Source: Clostridia bacterium (GTDB lineage: Bacteria > Bacillota > Clostridia > Oscillospirales > Acutalibacteraceae). From it: DNA of 44,896 bases. A program made the position numbers and the translations under genes. Below the pieces are notes generated by a model. The model worked only from the letters and a program-made list of their open reading frames with translations. It did no database searches and was not told where the DNA came from. Each line of letters starts with the position of its first letter. Within the stretch, counting starts at the first letter, position 1. The stretch lies in NCBI GenBank assembly GCA_017516315.1, contig JAFXDE010000014.1:1-44896 (forward strand), given 5' to 3'. Shown piece by piece: positions 7,192 to 15,808 of this stretch.

Positions 7192-7971
7192 ATGTTTACA
7201 GATTTCAAATCAGACAGCTTTATGTTCCTCATTGTCCTCGGCGTAATCATTTTTGTATGTGCGCAGGCGCTCTTTTTTATGAAAAAAGCCTGGACAAGAG
7301 GTCTTGAACTCGGCATCACAAAGGATAAGCTTAAAAATGCGGTTACTTCAAGTGCTATTTTCTCTTTCGCACCTGCCATCGGCATCGCAATAACCGTTAT
7401 TACCCTTTCGGTGGCTCTCGGCTATGTACTCCCCTGGATAAGACTTACGGTTATTGGTGCTATCCAGTACGAAACCATCGCCGCAATCGGTGCTCTCGAG
7501 GCAGTAGGAATGGAAACAGGTCTTTCACAGCCTGTTACAGACCCCGAAACCTTCTCGGCTATCGCATGGGTTATGACCCTCGGCAGTATTCTCCCGCTTA
7601 TTCTTATCCCCATTGTTCTTAAAAAGATTCAGAAGGGCGTTTCGGATGTCGCTTCCAAAAACTCAAAGTGGATGGATGTAATGACTGCCGCAGCTTTCAT
7701 CGGTCTTATTTCCGCTTTCATCGGCAGAGGTCTCGCCGGTACAGGTAAGGCTGAGGAAGCAATAATCGGTGACGGTGCCGGTGTCCTTTCACTTACCGCA
7801 CTCATAACATCGATCGGATTTATGATTTTCTTCACTCTCATAAACAGAAGGTTAAAAAAGAATTGGATTGAAGCTCTTGCTATGCCCCTTAGTATGGTTC
7901 TCGCCATGATTTTCGTGGTACTCATAAACAGCTTCCTTCCTGAAATTGCCGCTATCGAATGGCGTTATTAA
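7192..7971 (+). CDS. DUF5058 family integral membrane protein
   Basis: A 259-residue polytopic membrane protein with hydrophobic segments at about 9-29, 52-80, 85-100, 122-146, 158-176, 197-217 and 232-253. The block GLELGITKDKLKNAV, followed by SSAIFSFAPAIGIAI and PWIRLTVIGAIQYETIAAIG, matches my memory of DUF5058 proteins, which have no assigned function. The start has a GGAGG site and a sigma-A promoter. It is 18 bp upstream of a second small membrane protein, and the pair ends at a strong terminator, so they form a two-gene unit. A heteromeric transporter or channel is a reasonable guess. The substrate cannot be told from sequence. No soluble ATPase or binding protein is beside it. Confidence 0.8.
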   Translation: MFTDFKSDSFMFLIVLGVIIFVCAQALFFMKKAWTRGLELGITKDKLKNAVTSSAIFSFAPAIGIAITVITLSVALGYVLPWIRLTVIGAIQYETIAAIGALEAVGMETGLSQPVTDPETFSAIAWVMTLGSILPLILIPIVLKKIQKGVSDVASKNSKWMDVMTAAAFIGLISAFIGRGLAGTGKAEEAIIGDGAGVLSLTALITSIGFMIFFTLINRRLKKNWIEALAMPLSMVLAMIFVVLINSFLPEIAAIEWRY

Positions 7972-7989
7972 AAGAAAGGAGATAAGGTT

Positions 7990-8643
7990 ATGAATAAAAA
8001 TTATATGGACAAAGTACATACCTACGGAAGAGTTTCCTGTGTTCTTTCACTTATCTTCTTCCTCTGTATTCCTCTCGCGATAAGTCTTCACTTCAATGTA
8101 TGGCCGAGCCTTTCAGTTGTAGGTAAGGGTCTGGCATCACTTATTATTTTCTTTGTTACAGGTATTGTAGAGGTTGTCGCTTATTCACCTATGCTCGGTG
8201 CAGGCGGTACATATCTTTCTTTCGTTTCAGGTAACATCATGAACCTTAAGATGCCCTGTGCTATTAACGCTATGGAAAACGCAAAGGTTAAGGCTAACAC
8301 CGAAGAGGGCGAGGTTATTACCACTATCGCTATCGCCGCTTCAACTATTACAACGACAATTATTATTGCTGTTTTTGTTCTTATTTTCGCCCTTAATCCC
8401 AAATTCTCAGAAGTTATGTCAAGTGATACCTTTGCTCCCGCTTTCCAGCAGGTTACATATACAATCTTCGGTTCGCTTGCAGCTACATATTTCGTTAAAC
8501 ATTGGAAGATTTCGATTTTCCCCATTATTGCCGTGACGATTCTCCTTCTCTTCGTAGATCCCGGTATCGGTGTACTGATTCCTATAGGAGTTATCTTCTC
8601 GATGGTAGGCGCGCATATTATGTTCAAGCTTAAGAAGGTTTAA
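7990..8643 (+). CDS. Membrane protein partner of DUF5058, function unknown
   Basis: A 217-residue protein with five or six predicted membrane segments (about 15-34, 42-65, 105-130, 152-168, 172-188, 193-212). The most distinctive part is GAGGTYLSFVSGNIMNLKMP (about 71-90), a Gly/Ser/Pro-rich stretch that looks like a substrate or ion path. It is followed by the acidic/basic loop KVKANTEEGEV and a Thr-rich helix, AIAASTITTTIII. Homologues next to DUF5058 are sometimes labelled mechanosensitive channels in databases, but I see no MscS fold signature. AGAAAGGAG lies just before the ATG. It probably forms a complex with the DUF5058 protein. Confidence 0.7.
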   Translation: MNKNYMDKVHTYGRVSCVLSLIFFLCIPLAISLHFNVWPSLSVVGKGLASLIIFFVTGIVEVVAYSPMLGAGGTYLSFVSGNIMNLKMPCAINAMENAKVKANTEEGEVITTIAIAASTITTTIIIAVFVLIFALNPKFSEVMSSDTFAPAFQQVTYTIFGSLAATYFVKHWKISIFPIIAVTILLLFVDPGIGVLIPIGVIFSMVGAHIMFKLKKV

Positions 8644-8654
8644 ATTTAAAACAA

Positions 8655-8698
8655 ATACCACCTTACTTCTCGGTGCGAGAGTCAAGGTGGTATTTTTT
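8655..8698 (+). terminator. Rho-independent terminator after the DUF5058 pair
   Basis: ATACCACCTT (8655-8664) pairs perfectly with AAGGTGGTAT (8684-8693), and a run of six T ends at 8698. It sits just after the stop codon. Confidence 0.9.
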
Positions 8699-8734
8699 AT
8701 AAAAAGCAACCGGGCCTCATTATGAAGCCCGGTT
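8699..8734 (-). terminator. Rho-independent terminator of tyrS
   Basis: AACCGGGC (8708-8715) pairs with GCCCGGTT (8727-8734). Read on the minus strand the stem is followed by GCTTTTTAT. It lies eight bases beyond the tyrS stop codon. Confidence 0.85.
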
Positions 8735-8742
8735 AAATTATT

Positions 8743-9969
8743 TTATTCTACGATAATCTTATGGAATATCTTCTTTCCTTTTTTAATGATTACATAGCCT
8801 TTTTCAAAATCAGCCAGAGAAATAGTATCAGCAAAGCTCTTTGCCTTTACATCATCTACAGATACGCCGCCCTGATCGATAAGGCGTCTGCCCTCACCCT
8901 TTGATTTGATGATGCCTGTTTTAACGAGTACATCTATAAGAGAAACTGCACCGTCAGTAAAATCTGCATTTGTAAGAGCAGTTGTAGGCATGTTATCTGT
9001 GTTGCTTCCGCCGCCGAAGAGAGCCTTTGCAGCTTCATCAGCTTTCTTTGCTTCCTCTTCACCGTGAACTAACTTAGTAAGCTCGAAAGCAAGAATTTCC
9101 TTAGCGGTATTAAGCTGTGCGCCTTCCCAGCTGTCCATCTTCTGAATTTCTTCGATAGGAAGGAATGTAAGCATTCTGATGCACTTAAGAACATCCGCGT
9201 CAGCCACATTTCTCCAGTACTGATAGAATTCGAAGGGAGAGGTTTTGTTCGGGTCGAGCCAAACAGCGTTACCAGCAGTCTTGCCCATCTTTTTACCCTG
9301 AGAGTCGGTAAGAAGCGTAATAGTCATAGCGTTGGCATCCTTACCAAGCTTACGGCGGATAAGCTCTGTACCGCCTAACATATTACTCCACTGATCGTCA
9401 CCGCCGAACTGGAGATTACAGTCATAATTTTTAAAAAGATAATAAAAGTCATAGGACTGCATTATCATATAGTTGAATTCAAGGAAGGAAAGGCCCTTTT
9501 CCATTCTTTGCTTATAGCATTCGGCACGAAGCATATTATTTACAGAGAAGCAAGCACCTACCTCACGAAGCATATCAATATAGTTGAGCTTGAGAAGCCA
9601 ATCAGCGTTATTGATCATCATAGCCTTACCTTCACCGAACTCGATGAATTTTTCCATCTGACGCTTAAAGCATTCTGCGTTGTGGTCAATATCCTCTTTA
9701 GTAAGCATTTTTCTCATATCGGTTCTGCCGGAGGGGTCACCGATCATAGTGGTACCGCCGCCGATAAGAGCAATAGGAGTGTTGCCTGCCATCTGAAGAC
9801 GCTTCATAAGAGTAAGGGCCATAAAGTGACCGGCAGTGAGACTGTCAGCAGTACAGTCAAAGCCGATATAAAACTTAGCTTTACCGTTATTTATAAGGTC
9901 GCGAATCTGTTCCTCGTCAGTAACCTGTGCGATAAGACCGCGCGCGATAAGTTCTTCATAAATTTTCAT
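8743..9969 (-). CDS. tyrS: Tyrosyl-tRNA synthetase
   Basis: A 408-residue class Ic aminoacyl-tRNA synthetase that charges tRNA-Tyr in the cytoplasm. The HIGH-type signature is AGHF at 46-49 (FDCTADSLTAGHFMAL), the tyrosine-binding region includes GGDDQWSNM at about 189-197, and the KMSKS loop is KMGKT at 227-231. An S4 RNA-binding domain closes the protein (GIIKSKGEGRRLIDQGGVSV, about 345-400). The length is normal. It has its own promoter at 10008-10035 and a terminator, so it is monocistronic. The leader is only about 40 bases, too short for the T-box riboswitch that often controls tyrS in Bacillota. Confidence 0.97.
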   Translation of the reverse strand: MKIYEELIARGLIAQVTDEEQIRDLINNGKAKFYIGFDCTADSLTAGHFMALTLMKRLQMAGNTPIALIGGGTTMIGDPSGRTDMRKMLTKEDIDHNAECFKRQMEKFIEFGEGKAMMINNADWLLKLNYIDMLREVGACFSVNNMLRAECYKQRMEKGLSFLEFNYMIMQSYDFYYLFKNYDCNLQFGGDDQWSNMLGGTELIRRKLGKDANAMTITLLTDSQGKKMGKTAGNAVWLDPNKTSPFEFYQYWRNVADADVLKCIRMLTFLPIEEIQKMDSWEGAQLNTAKEILAFELTKLVHGEEEAKKADEAAKALFGGGSNTDNMPTTALTNADFTDGAVSLIDVLVKTGIIKSKGEGRRLIDQGGVSVDDVKAKSFADTISLADFEKGYVIIKKGKKIFHKIIVE

Positions 9970-10007
9970 TTTTATTCGTCCTTTCAGAATAATTTACATT
10001 TCTTAAT

Positions 10008-10035
10008 ATTTTAACACAGAAAACAATAAAGTCAA
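10008..10035 (-). promoter_or_regulatory. Sigma-A-type promoter of tyrS
   Basis: Read on the minus strand: TTGACT (10035-10030), a 16-base spacer and TAAAAT (10013-10008). The tyrS ribosome-binding site AAAGGA lies closer to the ATG at 9969. Confidence 0.65.
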
Positions 10036-10048
10036 GAGTAAATTAAGA

Positions 10049-11722
10049 TTAATTGTTATGTGCATAATCTATAAGCTCTCTTGCCGAATCAAGAGTAGTA
10101 GCCGTAAGTATATCACCGCCGATAATTCGGGCGATTTCCTTGACCTTTTCATCCTCGCTGAGCGAGCTTACCTTCGTGTATGTTCCGCCGTCAGTTCTGT
10201 TTTTTTCGATGTAAAGATGATTATCGGCATAAGCGGCTATCTGAGCGAGATGAGTTACACAAAGCACCTGCTTACAGTCGGAAAGCTCGTGCATTTTGTA
10301 CGCAATTTTATGTGCGGCTCTTCCGCTTACTCCCGTGTCTATTTCATCGAAAATCATCGTTCCGACAGAGTCGCTGTCAGAAAGAACGACTCTTACAGCG
10401 AGCATAACACGGGATAATTCACCGCCGGATGCGATTTTAATAAGCGGCTTCATCTCCTGCCCTGCATTGGCAGAAAAAAGAAATTCTACCTCATCCATAC
10501 CGTTTTCGGTTGCGTTAGCCTCTCTGAATTCTACAGAAAAAGCGGCATCAGGCATATCCAGATACCTCAGCTCTGCAGAGACCTTTTCCTCGAAATCAAT
10601 AGCTGTTTTCTTTCTGCAGTCAGAAAGATAGCAGCCTCTTCTGAAAAGCTCATCAGCAAGCTCGTTATATTTTTCCTGTAAGCTGTCGATTGTTTCATCT
10701 CTCGATACAAGAGAATTATATTCTTCGATGATTTCAGCCAGGTACTTAAGCATATCCTCCTCGGTTGAGCCGTATTTACGGGAAAGACGGTATAATTCGT
10801 CGAGTCTTTCCTCAATCGAGTCAATATCTCCGAGTTCTCCGCTGTAACTGTCAACAGATGACGATGCCAACGATGAACACTCAGAAAGAGTGTATCTTAA
10901 TTCTTCGAAGCTTTCAGCAAAAGTTGAAAATCTGTCGTCAAAGCCGGAAAGCTTACGAAGATTATCGGAAAGAGAAAAAATGTTTTCTGCTATTCCCCTG
11001 CTTTCGCCGTCACCGTTAATAAGAAAACCTACAGCATCGAGACATCTTAATGCTTCTTCACGATTTGAAAGAATTTCTTTTTCTTTGATAAGTCTGTCCT
11101 TTTCACCGACAGTAATATTTGCAGAAGTCAACTCATCTATCTGATATTTGAGATAATCTATTCTCTGCTCTCTTTCATCCTCAGCCGATAAGAGCTTTTT
11201 AAGCTGCTTTTTTACAGCTTTTATTTCATAATATACTTCTTTGTAGGATTCGAGAAGCTCCCCGGAATCAGCCATATCATCGATAAAATCAATATGACGG
11301 TCTTTATTAAGAAGATACTGACTGTCGTGCTGACCGCAGATAGTGATTAAATCTCTTCCGATTGCCTTAAGCATTGAAACAGTAACATTGCTTCCGTTTA
11401 CCCGACAAGCATTACGGCCGTCTGAATTAATAACACGGGTTATAAGAAGGCTGTCATCCTCATCACATTCGATTCCGAATTCATCGAGCTTTTTGAGTAC
11501 ATCGGGCGATACAGCTTCGAAAAAGGCTGTTACCTTGGCTTTGTCTGCGCCACTTCGAATTATATCCTTAGATGTTCTTTCACCTAAAACAGCATTAATC
11601 GCGTCTATGACAATAGATTTACCTGCACCTGTTTCACCGGTAAGTATATTAAGTCCTGATTCGAACATAATTTCAGAATGCTCGATTACAGCGACATTTT
11701 CAATTTTTAAGCTTGAAAGCAT
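10049..11722 (-). CDS. recN: DNA repair protein RecN
   Basis: A 557-residue SMC-like ATPase that acts early at double-strand breaks. The Walker A motif GETGAGKS is at 29-36. The central part (about 150-360) is a long charged coiled coil. The C-terminal head has the ABC signature IASGGELSRVMLAVR and Walker B TMIFDEIDTGVSGRAA, then CVTHLAQIAAYAD. The length fits the family. It is the last gene of the nusB-to-recN operon, 26 bp after argR. In B. subtilis recN follows ahrC in the same way, then spoIVB and spo0A; those two are not found downstream here. Confidence 0.97.
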   Translation of the reverse strand: MLSSLKIENVAVIEHSEIMFESGLNILTGETGAGKSIVIDAINAVLGERTSKDIIRSGADKAKVTAFFEAVSPDVLKKLDEFGIECDEDDSLLITRVINSDGRNACRVNGSNVTVSMLKAIGRDLITICGQHDSQYLLNKDRHIDFIDDMADSGELLESYKEVYYEIKAVKKQLKKLLSAEDEREQRIDYLKYQIDELTSANITVGEKDRLIKEKEILSNREEALRCLDAVGFLINGDGESRGIAENIFSLSDNLRKLSGFDDRFSTFAESFEELRYTLSECSSLASSSVDSYSGELGDIDSIEERLDELYRLSRKYGSTEEDMLKYLAEIIEEYNSLVSRDETIDSLQEKYNELADELFRRGCYLSDCRKKTAIDFEEKVSAELRYLDMPDAAFSVEFREANATENGMDEVEFLFSANAGQEMKPLIKIASGGELSRVMLAVRVVLSDSDSVGTMIFDEIDTGVSGRAAHKIAYKMHELSDCKQVLCVTHLAQIAAYADNHLYIEKNRTDGGTYTKVSSLSEDEKVKEIARIIGGDILTATTLDSARELIDYAHNN

Positions 11723-11748
11723 ATACTTTATAATTCCTTTCGGATAAT

Positions 11749-12210
11749 TTACTGTGTGTTACTGCTCAGAATATCCTCAATGCAGTCCTTGAATTCCTTA
11801 GCAGATTCCTCGTCCTTACAAAGGACAAAAATAGTGTCATCACCTGCAAGCGTACCGACAATTTTATCGATAGACAGATTATCCATGGCGGCGCAGGCAG
11901 CCTGGGCCATACCCGAAAAGCATTTAACTACAGCCATATTGCCTGCATAGTTTATACCGGTTACTGAGTGAGCGAGAATGGAATAATACTTTCTGGAAAA
12001 ATCCTCAAAATCATTGTTTACATAGGAATATTTATACTGACCGGAGCTTACAGGAGTTTTAATAAGCTTAAGAAACTTAATATCTCTGGAAACTGTGGCC
12101 TGAGTAACCTTAAAGCCGAGCTCCATAAGCTTCATCATAAGCTCCTCCTGGGTTCCGATATCCTCTTTACTGATGAGATTGAGTATAGCCTCATGTCTGT
12201 TCTTTTTCAT
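11749..12210 (-). CDS. argR: Arginine repressor ArgR/AhrC
   Basis: A 153-residue transcription regulator that controls arginine synthesis and breakdown genes as a hexamer with bound arginine. The N-terminal winged helix is at about 1-70 (IGTQEELMMKLMELGFKVTQ, with the recognition segment QATVSRDIKFLKLIK). The C-terminal oligomerisation domain holds the arginine-binding GTLAGDDTIFVL (about 120-131). The length is typical. It lies between nadK and recN, the usual clostridial position. I did not find a clear ARG box in the 56-bp gap upstream. Confidence 0.95.
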   Translation of the reverse strand: MKKNRHEAILNLISKEDIGTQEELMMKLMELGFKVTQATVSRDIKFLKLIKTPVSSGQYKYSYVNNDFEDFSRKYYSILAHSVTGINYAGNMAVVKCFSGMAQAACAAMDNLSIDKIVGTLAGDDTIFVLCKDEESAKEFKDCIEDILSSNTQ

Positions 12211-12266
12211 ATTTTCACCTGCAGTAAGTAAAATTACCGCTTTCCTTTCCGATTAAAATATCTGAA

Positions 12267-13127
12267 TTAAAAACCGTTTCTTTCTATCAGCTTTCGCGTA
12301 AGTATATCTGAAAAGCCGTCTGACTTTATTCTGATAATTTTTGTTGTTTTGTCAGATTTTGTCACGACAAGCTTCGTTTTATCGGTTATGGGTATTCCGT
12401 CCTCACCGTCACAGCTGAAAACAGGCTTAGAAATGTCTGAATTTTTAACCGTAATTTCGATTTCAGAATCAGCCTTGAAAATCATCGAACGGGACAAAAG
12501 AGAGTGCGGACAGATAGGTGTTATAATAAGCCCCTCTATAGCCGTATCGACGACAGGGCCGCCCGCCGAAAGGGAATAGGCTGTCGAGCCTGTAGGTGTG
12601 GCGACAATGAGTCCGTCACTCATATACCTGCTTATTCTTTTATCCTCACAGCGTGTTTCTATTTCACACATGTGCATCGAAGCACCGCCGGCTACGACTA
12701 CATCGTTAAGACAGATATATTCCTTTAAAAGCTCCCCATCTTCATATCTTTTCACGGAAAGCATCATTCTGTCATCAATCAGATATCTGCCTTCTATCAG
12801 ACAGTCGAGTAAATCAAGTTCTTCCTTTTCCAAGCCTGCCAGAAAACCGAGTCTTCCGGCATTGATACCGAGAATAGGCTTATCGTATATGGCGGCTATG
12901 TGAGCTGAGTGTATGATGGTTCCGTCACCGCCGACAGCGGCGAGAGCATCACATAAGGACACCGCTTCATCAAAGGGCATATAGCTTACATTCTCCCACT
13001 CAAAAATGCCCTTTACATCATCGGTAACCGTAATACTGACACCGAGAGAGGCAAGCTTATTATAAACCTGCAACGCCACTTCATAAGCGTTTTTCCGTGT
13101 AATATTTATGTGGAAAGCGACAGTCAT
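12267..13127 (-). CDS. nadK: NAD kinase
   Basis: A 286-residue ATP-NAD kinase that makes NADP in the cytoplasm. The diagnostic GGDGT is at 66-70 (AAVGGDGTIIHSAH). Also visible are GINAGRLGFLAGLE, the NAD-binding LNDVVVAGG, and the Gly-rich DGLIVATPTGSTAYSLSAGG. Its ATG overlaps the last base of the tlyA stop codon (TAATG), and GGAGGTGAA lies just before it, so translation is coupled. Insertion of nadK between tlyA and argR is the clostridial variant of the B. subtilis order. Confidence 0.96.
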   Translation of the reverse strand: MTVAFHINITRKNAYEVALQVYNKLASLGVSITVTDDVKGIFEWENVSYMPFDEAVSLCDALAAVGGDGTIIHSAHIAAIYDKPILGINAGRLGFLAGLEKEELDLLDCLIEGRYLIDDRMMLSVKRYEDGELLKEYICLNDVVVAGGASMHMCEIETRCEDKRISRYMSDGLIVATPTGSTAYSLSAGGPVVDTAIEGLIITPICPHSLLSRSMIFKADSEIEITVKNSDISKPVFSCDGEDGIPITDKTKLVVTKSDKTTKIIRIKSDGFSDILTRKLIERNGF

Positions 13128-13945
13128 TACTGTTCACCTCCGTTTAATTTAGCGTGAGAGGAATCGACTATGTCTTTAACTGATTCTTCGATGTAAGACA
13201 CAGGCTCATTATCCTTTTCAATGAAAATGAGATATTCAATATTACCCTGTGGTCCTTTAATAGGCGAAAAATCAAGATTTAAAACAGAGAATCCGTTTTC
13301 GAGTACGAAATCGTAAATCATCTGTACTACTTCATAGTGTGTATCTATATCACGGACTACGCCTTTTTTACCTATTTTTTCCTTTCCGGCTTCAAACTGT
13401 GGCTTAATGAGGCAAACGGCACGACCCTTATCCTTAAGAAGATTTCGCATTACGGGAATAATAAGCTTAAGAGATATAAAGGATACATCTACACTCGCAA
13501 AGTCTATCTCCTCAGGTATTTCCTCATGAGTAACATATCTGAAATTAGTTCTTTCCATATTGACTACTCTGCTGTCATTACGAAGCTTCCAGGCGAGCTG
13601 TCCGTAGCCTACATCGATTGAGTAAACCTTGGTAGCACCGTTCATAAGCATACAGTCCGTAAAACCACCGGTAGAAGCACCAATATCCATACATACGCAT
13701 CCGTCAAGAGAAAGTTTGAACTCATCGACAGCCTTGGCAAGCTTATATCCGCCACGACTGACATAAGGCATTTTTTCTCCCCTGAGTTCTATACAGTCCT
13801 CGTTTTTTACTGATGCACCTGCTTTCGTTTCCTTCTGTCCGTTTACATAGACAAGACCGGCCATAATAAGTGCCTTACCCTTTTCGCGACTGTCAACGAA
13901 GCCTCTTTCGAATAAAGCCACATCAAGTCTTATTTTTTCTTTCAC
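13127..13945 (-). CDS. tlyA: TlyA-family rRNA 2'-O-methyltransferase / hemolysin-like protein
   Basis: A 272-residue protein with an N-terminal S4 RNA-binding domain (about 4-62; RLDVALFERGFVDSREKGKA) and a Rossmann methyltransferase domain. The SAM-binding motif is MDIGASTGGFTDCMLMNGA (about 90-108), followed by YSIDVGYGQLAWKLR and DVSFISLKLIIP. In mycobacteria the homologue methylates 16S and 23S rRNA; in Bacillota the protein is YqxC, with the target less certain. The start codon is GTG at 13945, directly after the dxs stop, with AGTGGTGAA upstream. It belongs to the dxs-tlyA-nadK-argR-recN run. Confidence 0.93.
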   Translation of the reverse strand: MKEKIRLDVALFERGFVDSREKGKALIMAGLVYVNGQKETKAGASVKNEDCIELRGEKMPYVSRGGYKLAKAVDEFKLSLDGCVCMDIGASTGGFTDCMLMNGATKVYSIDVGYGQLAWKLRNDSRVVNMERTNFRYVTHEEIPEEIDFASVDVSFISLKLIIPVMRNLLKDKGRAVCLIKPQFEAGKEKIGKKGVVRDIDTHYEVVQMIYDFVLENGFSVLNLDFSPIKGPQGNIEYLIFIEKDNEPVSYIEESVKDIVDSSHAKLNGGEQ

Positions 13946-15808
13946 TTATAATTCACCACTTACAATTTTTATCATTGAATCTTTATCAAGATTGTACTCT
14001 TTAATCAAATCAGAGATAGGGGCCTGACGGACAAATTCGTCATTTACGGCTGTAATTCTGTATTTACTGCTGAAGCCTTTTTCCAAAAGTAAGGAGCCTA
14101 ATTTTTCGCCGACACCGCCGCTTTTAATAGCCTCCTCGAAGAAAAATACTTCTTTCTTTTTCATAATAATATCTAAAGCCTCACAAGGAATCGGCTTTAT
14201 ACGGTTAAGCACAACCAAAGCTGTATTTTCGAGCATATCAACAGCATCTATAGCCTCCGAAGAGATTCTTCCGTAGGTAACGATCACCTTTTCGGCATCG
14301 TCTTTTCCGTAATAAGAGTAATCAATGCAGTCAAATTTCAGCTTACTTACATTTTCAGCCATAGATCCTCGCGGATAACGGACAGCTACTGAATATTCGT
14401 CACCGTACAAAGCACTGCTCAGATCGGCACAAAGAGACTTATAACAGCAGGGTGAATAAATTTTAATATCGGGAACAGTATTAAGGAAAGCTACATCAAA
14501 AAGACCCTGATGAGTCTCACCGTCTTCACCGACAAAGCCTGCTCTGTCAATAGCAAAAATCACCTTAAGCTTCTGTAGGGAAACATCGTGAATAATCTGG
14601 TCATAGCATCTCTGTAAAAAGGTAGAATAAACAGCATATATAGGCTTCATTCCGTTTTTTGATAGGCCGGAGGAGAATGTAACAGCGTGTTCCTCAGCTA
14701 TACCAACATCAAAAAATCTTTCGGGAAAGAGCCTACTGAATTCATCAAGTCCCGTGCCGATACCCATAGCTGCGGTTATGGCACAGATAGCTTCGTCATT
14801 CCTCGCGTGCTGACATAAATATTCACCGAATTTAGACGAAAAGCTTTCGGAGGATGAAATAGGTTCGCCCGTTTCAATGTCAAATTTAGATATGCCGTGG
14901 AACCTGCTGGGTGATTTTTCAGCGTGACCGTAGCCCTTACCCTTGACAGTAATTACATGAAGAAGAACCGGACCTTTTATGCTTTTAGCGCTTTCGAGAG
15001 CATCACAGAGATTTTCTATATTGTGTCCGTCAATGGGACCCATATATCTGTAACCCAGATCCTCAAAAAATGTACTCTGCTTATAAATCTTGTTTTTAAC
15101 GTCAGTTTTTATATTATATATTTCCTTTGCGATTTTTTCGCCGAAGGGTATTTTACTGAGCACTTTTTCGGTATTTGCTTTAAAAGAATAATAACCGGGT
15201 CTTGAGCGTATGACGGCGAGATATTTGGCGAAGCCTCCGACGTTTTCGGAAATTGACATTTTATTATCGTTTAAAATAATTATCTGTCTGGCATCGCTTC
15301 TTCCTCCGTTATTGAGCGCCTCATAAACCATACCGCCCGTAAAGGATCCGTCGCCGATAACGGAAACCACATAGTGACCGTCACGAAGGATTTTTTTACT
15401 TTCAGCGAGACCTAAGCCTGACGAAACAGATGTTCCGCTGTGTCCGCTGTAAAAAATATCGTGTTCACTTTCTCCGGGTCTGCAAAAACCCGAGATACCG
15501 CCCTTGGTGCGAAGGGTGCTGAAATCATTATATCTTCCCGTAAGAAGCTTATGAGTATAACACTGATGACCGACATCGAATACGAACTGGTCCATCGGTG
15601 ACTCGAATACGCGGTGCATAGCTATAGTAAGCTCAACCGTACCGAGATTCGGAGCAAGATGACCGCCGTTTGAAGATACGGTTTCAATAAGCTTATATCT
15701 GATTTCATCAGCAAGCTTACCGAGACTGCTCATATTTAGCTTCTTAATATCAGCGGGACTGTTAATTTTAGAAAGAATATCGTATTTCATTTTAATCTTC
15801 TCTTTCAT
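13946..15808 (-). CDS. dxs: 1-deoxy-D-xylulose-5-phosphate synthase
   Basis: A 620-residue thiamine-diphosphate enzyme that joins pyruvate and glyceraldehyde 3-phosphate in the first step of the MEP isoprenoid pathway. The ThDP motif is GDGSFTGGMVYEALNNGG through ILNDNKMSIS (about 152-192). The transketolase-like part has GIAEEHAVTFSSGLS, FVGEDGETHQGLFDVAFL and VRYPRG. The first ATG (15808) overlaps the ispA stop as ATGA. An alternative ATG at 15790 is preceded by AGAGAAG and would give the more usual N terminus MKYDILSKINSPADIKKL. It sits with ispA, which extends the pathway products. Confidence 0.97.
   Translation of the reverse strand: MKEKIKMKYDILSKINSPADIKKLNMSSLGKLADEIRYKLIETVSSNGGHLAPNLGTVELTIAMHRVFESPMDQFVFDVGHQCYTHKLLTGRYNDFSTLRTKGGISGFCRPGESEHDIFYSGHSGTSVSSGLGLAESKKILRDGHYVVSVIGDGSFTGGMVYEALNNGGRSDARQIIILNDNKMSISENVGGFAKYLAVIRSRPGYYSFKANTEKVLSKIPFGEKIAKEIYNIKTDVKNKIYKQSTFFEDLGYRYMGPIDGHNIENLCDALESAKSIKGPVLLHVITVKGKGYGHAEKSPSRFHGISKFDIETGEPISSSESFSSKFGEYLCQHARNDEAICAITAAMGIGTGLDEFSRLFPERFFDVGIAEEHAVTFSSGLSKNGMKPIYAVYSTFLQRCYDQIIHDVSLQKLKVIFAIDRAGFVGEDGETHQGLFDVAFLNTVPDIKIYSPCCYKSLCADLSSALYGDEYSVAVRYPRGSMAENVSKLKFDCIDYSYYGKDDAEKVIVTYGRISSEAIDAVDMLENTALVVLNRIKPIPCEALDIIMKKKEVFFFEEAIKSGGVGEKLGSLLLEKGFSSKYRITAVNDEFVRQAPISDLIKEYNLDKDSMIKIVSGEL

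Noticed and set aside
9508-10014. 168-residue open frame on the plus strand
   Set aside because: It is antisense to tyrS and covers the tyrS promoter region; a mirror of strong codon use in tyrS explains the openness.
9970-10048. Possible T-box riboswitch before tyrS
   Set aside because: The promoter lies only about 40 bases upstream of the start codon, so there is no room for a T-box leader.
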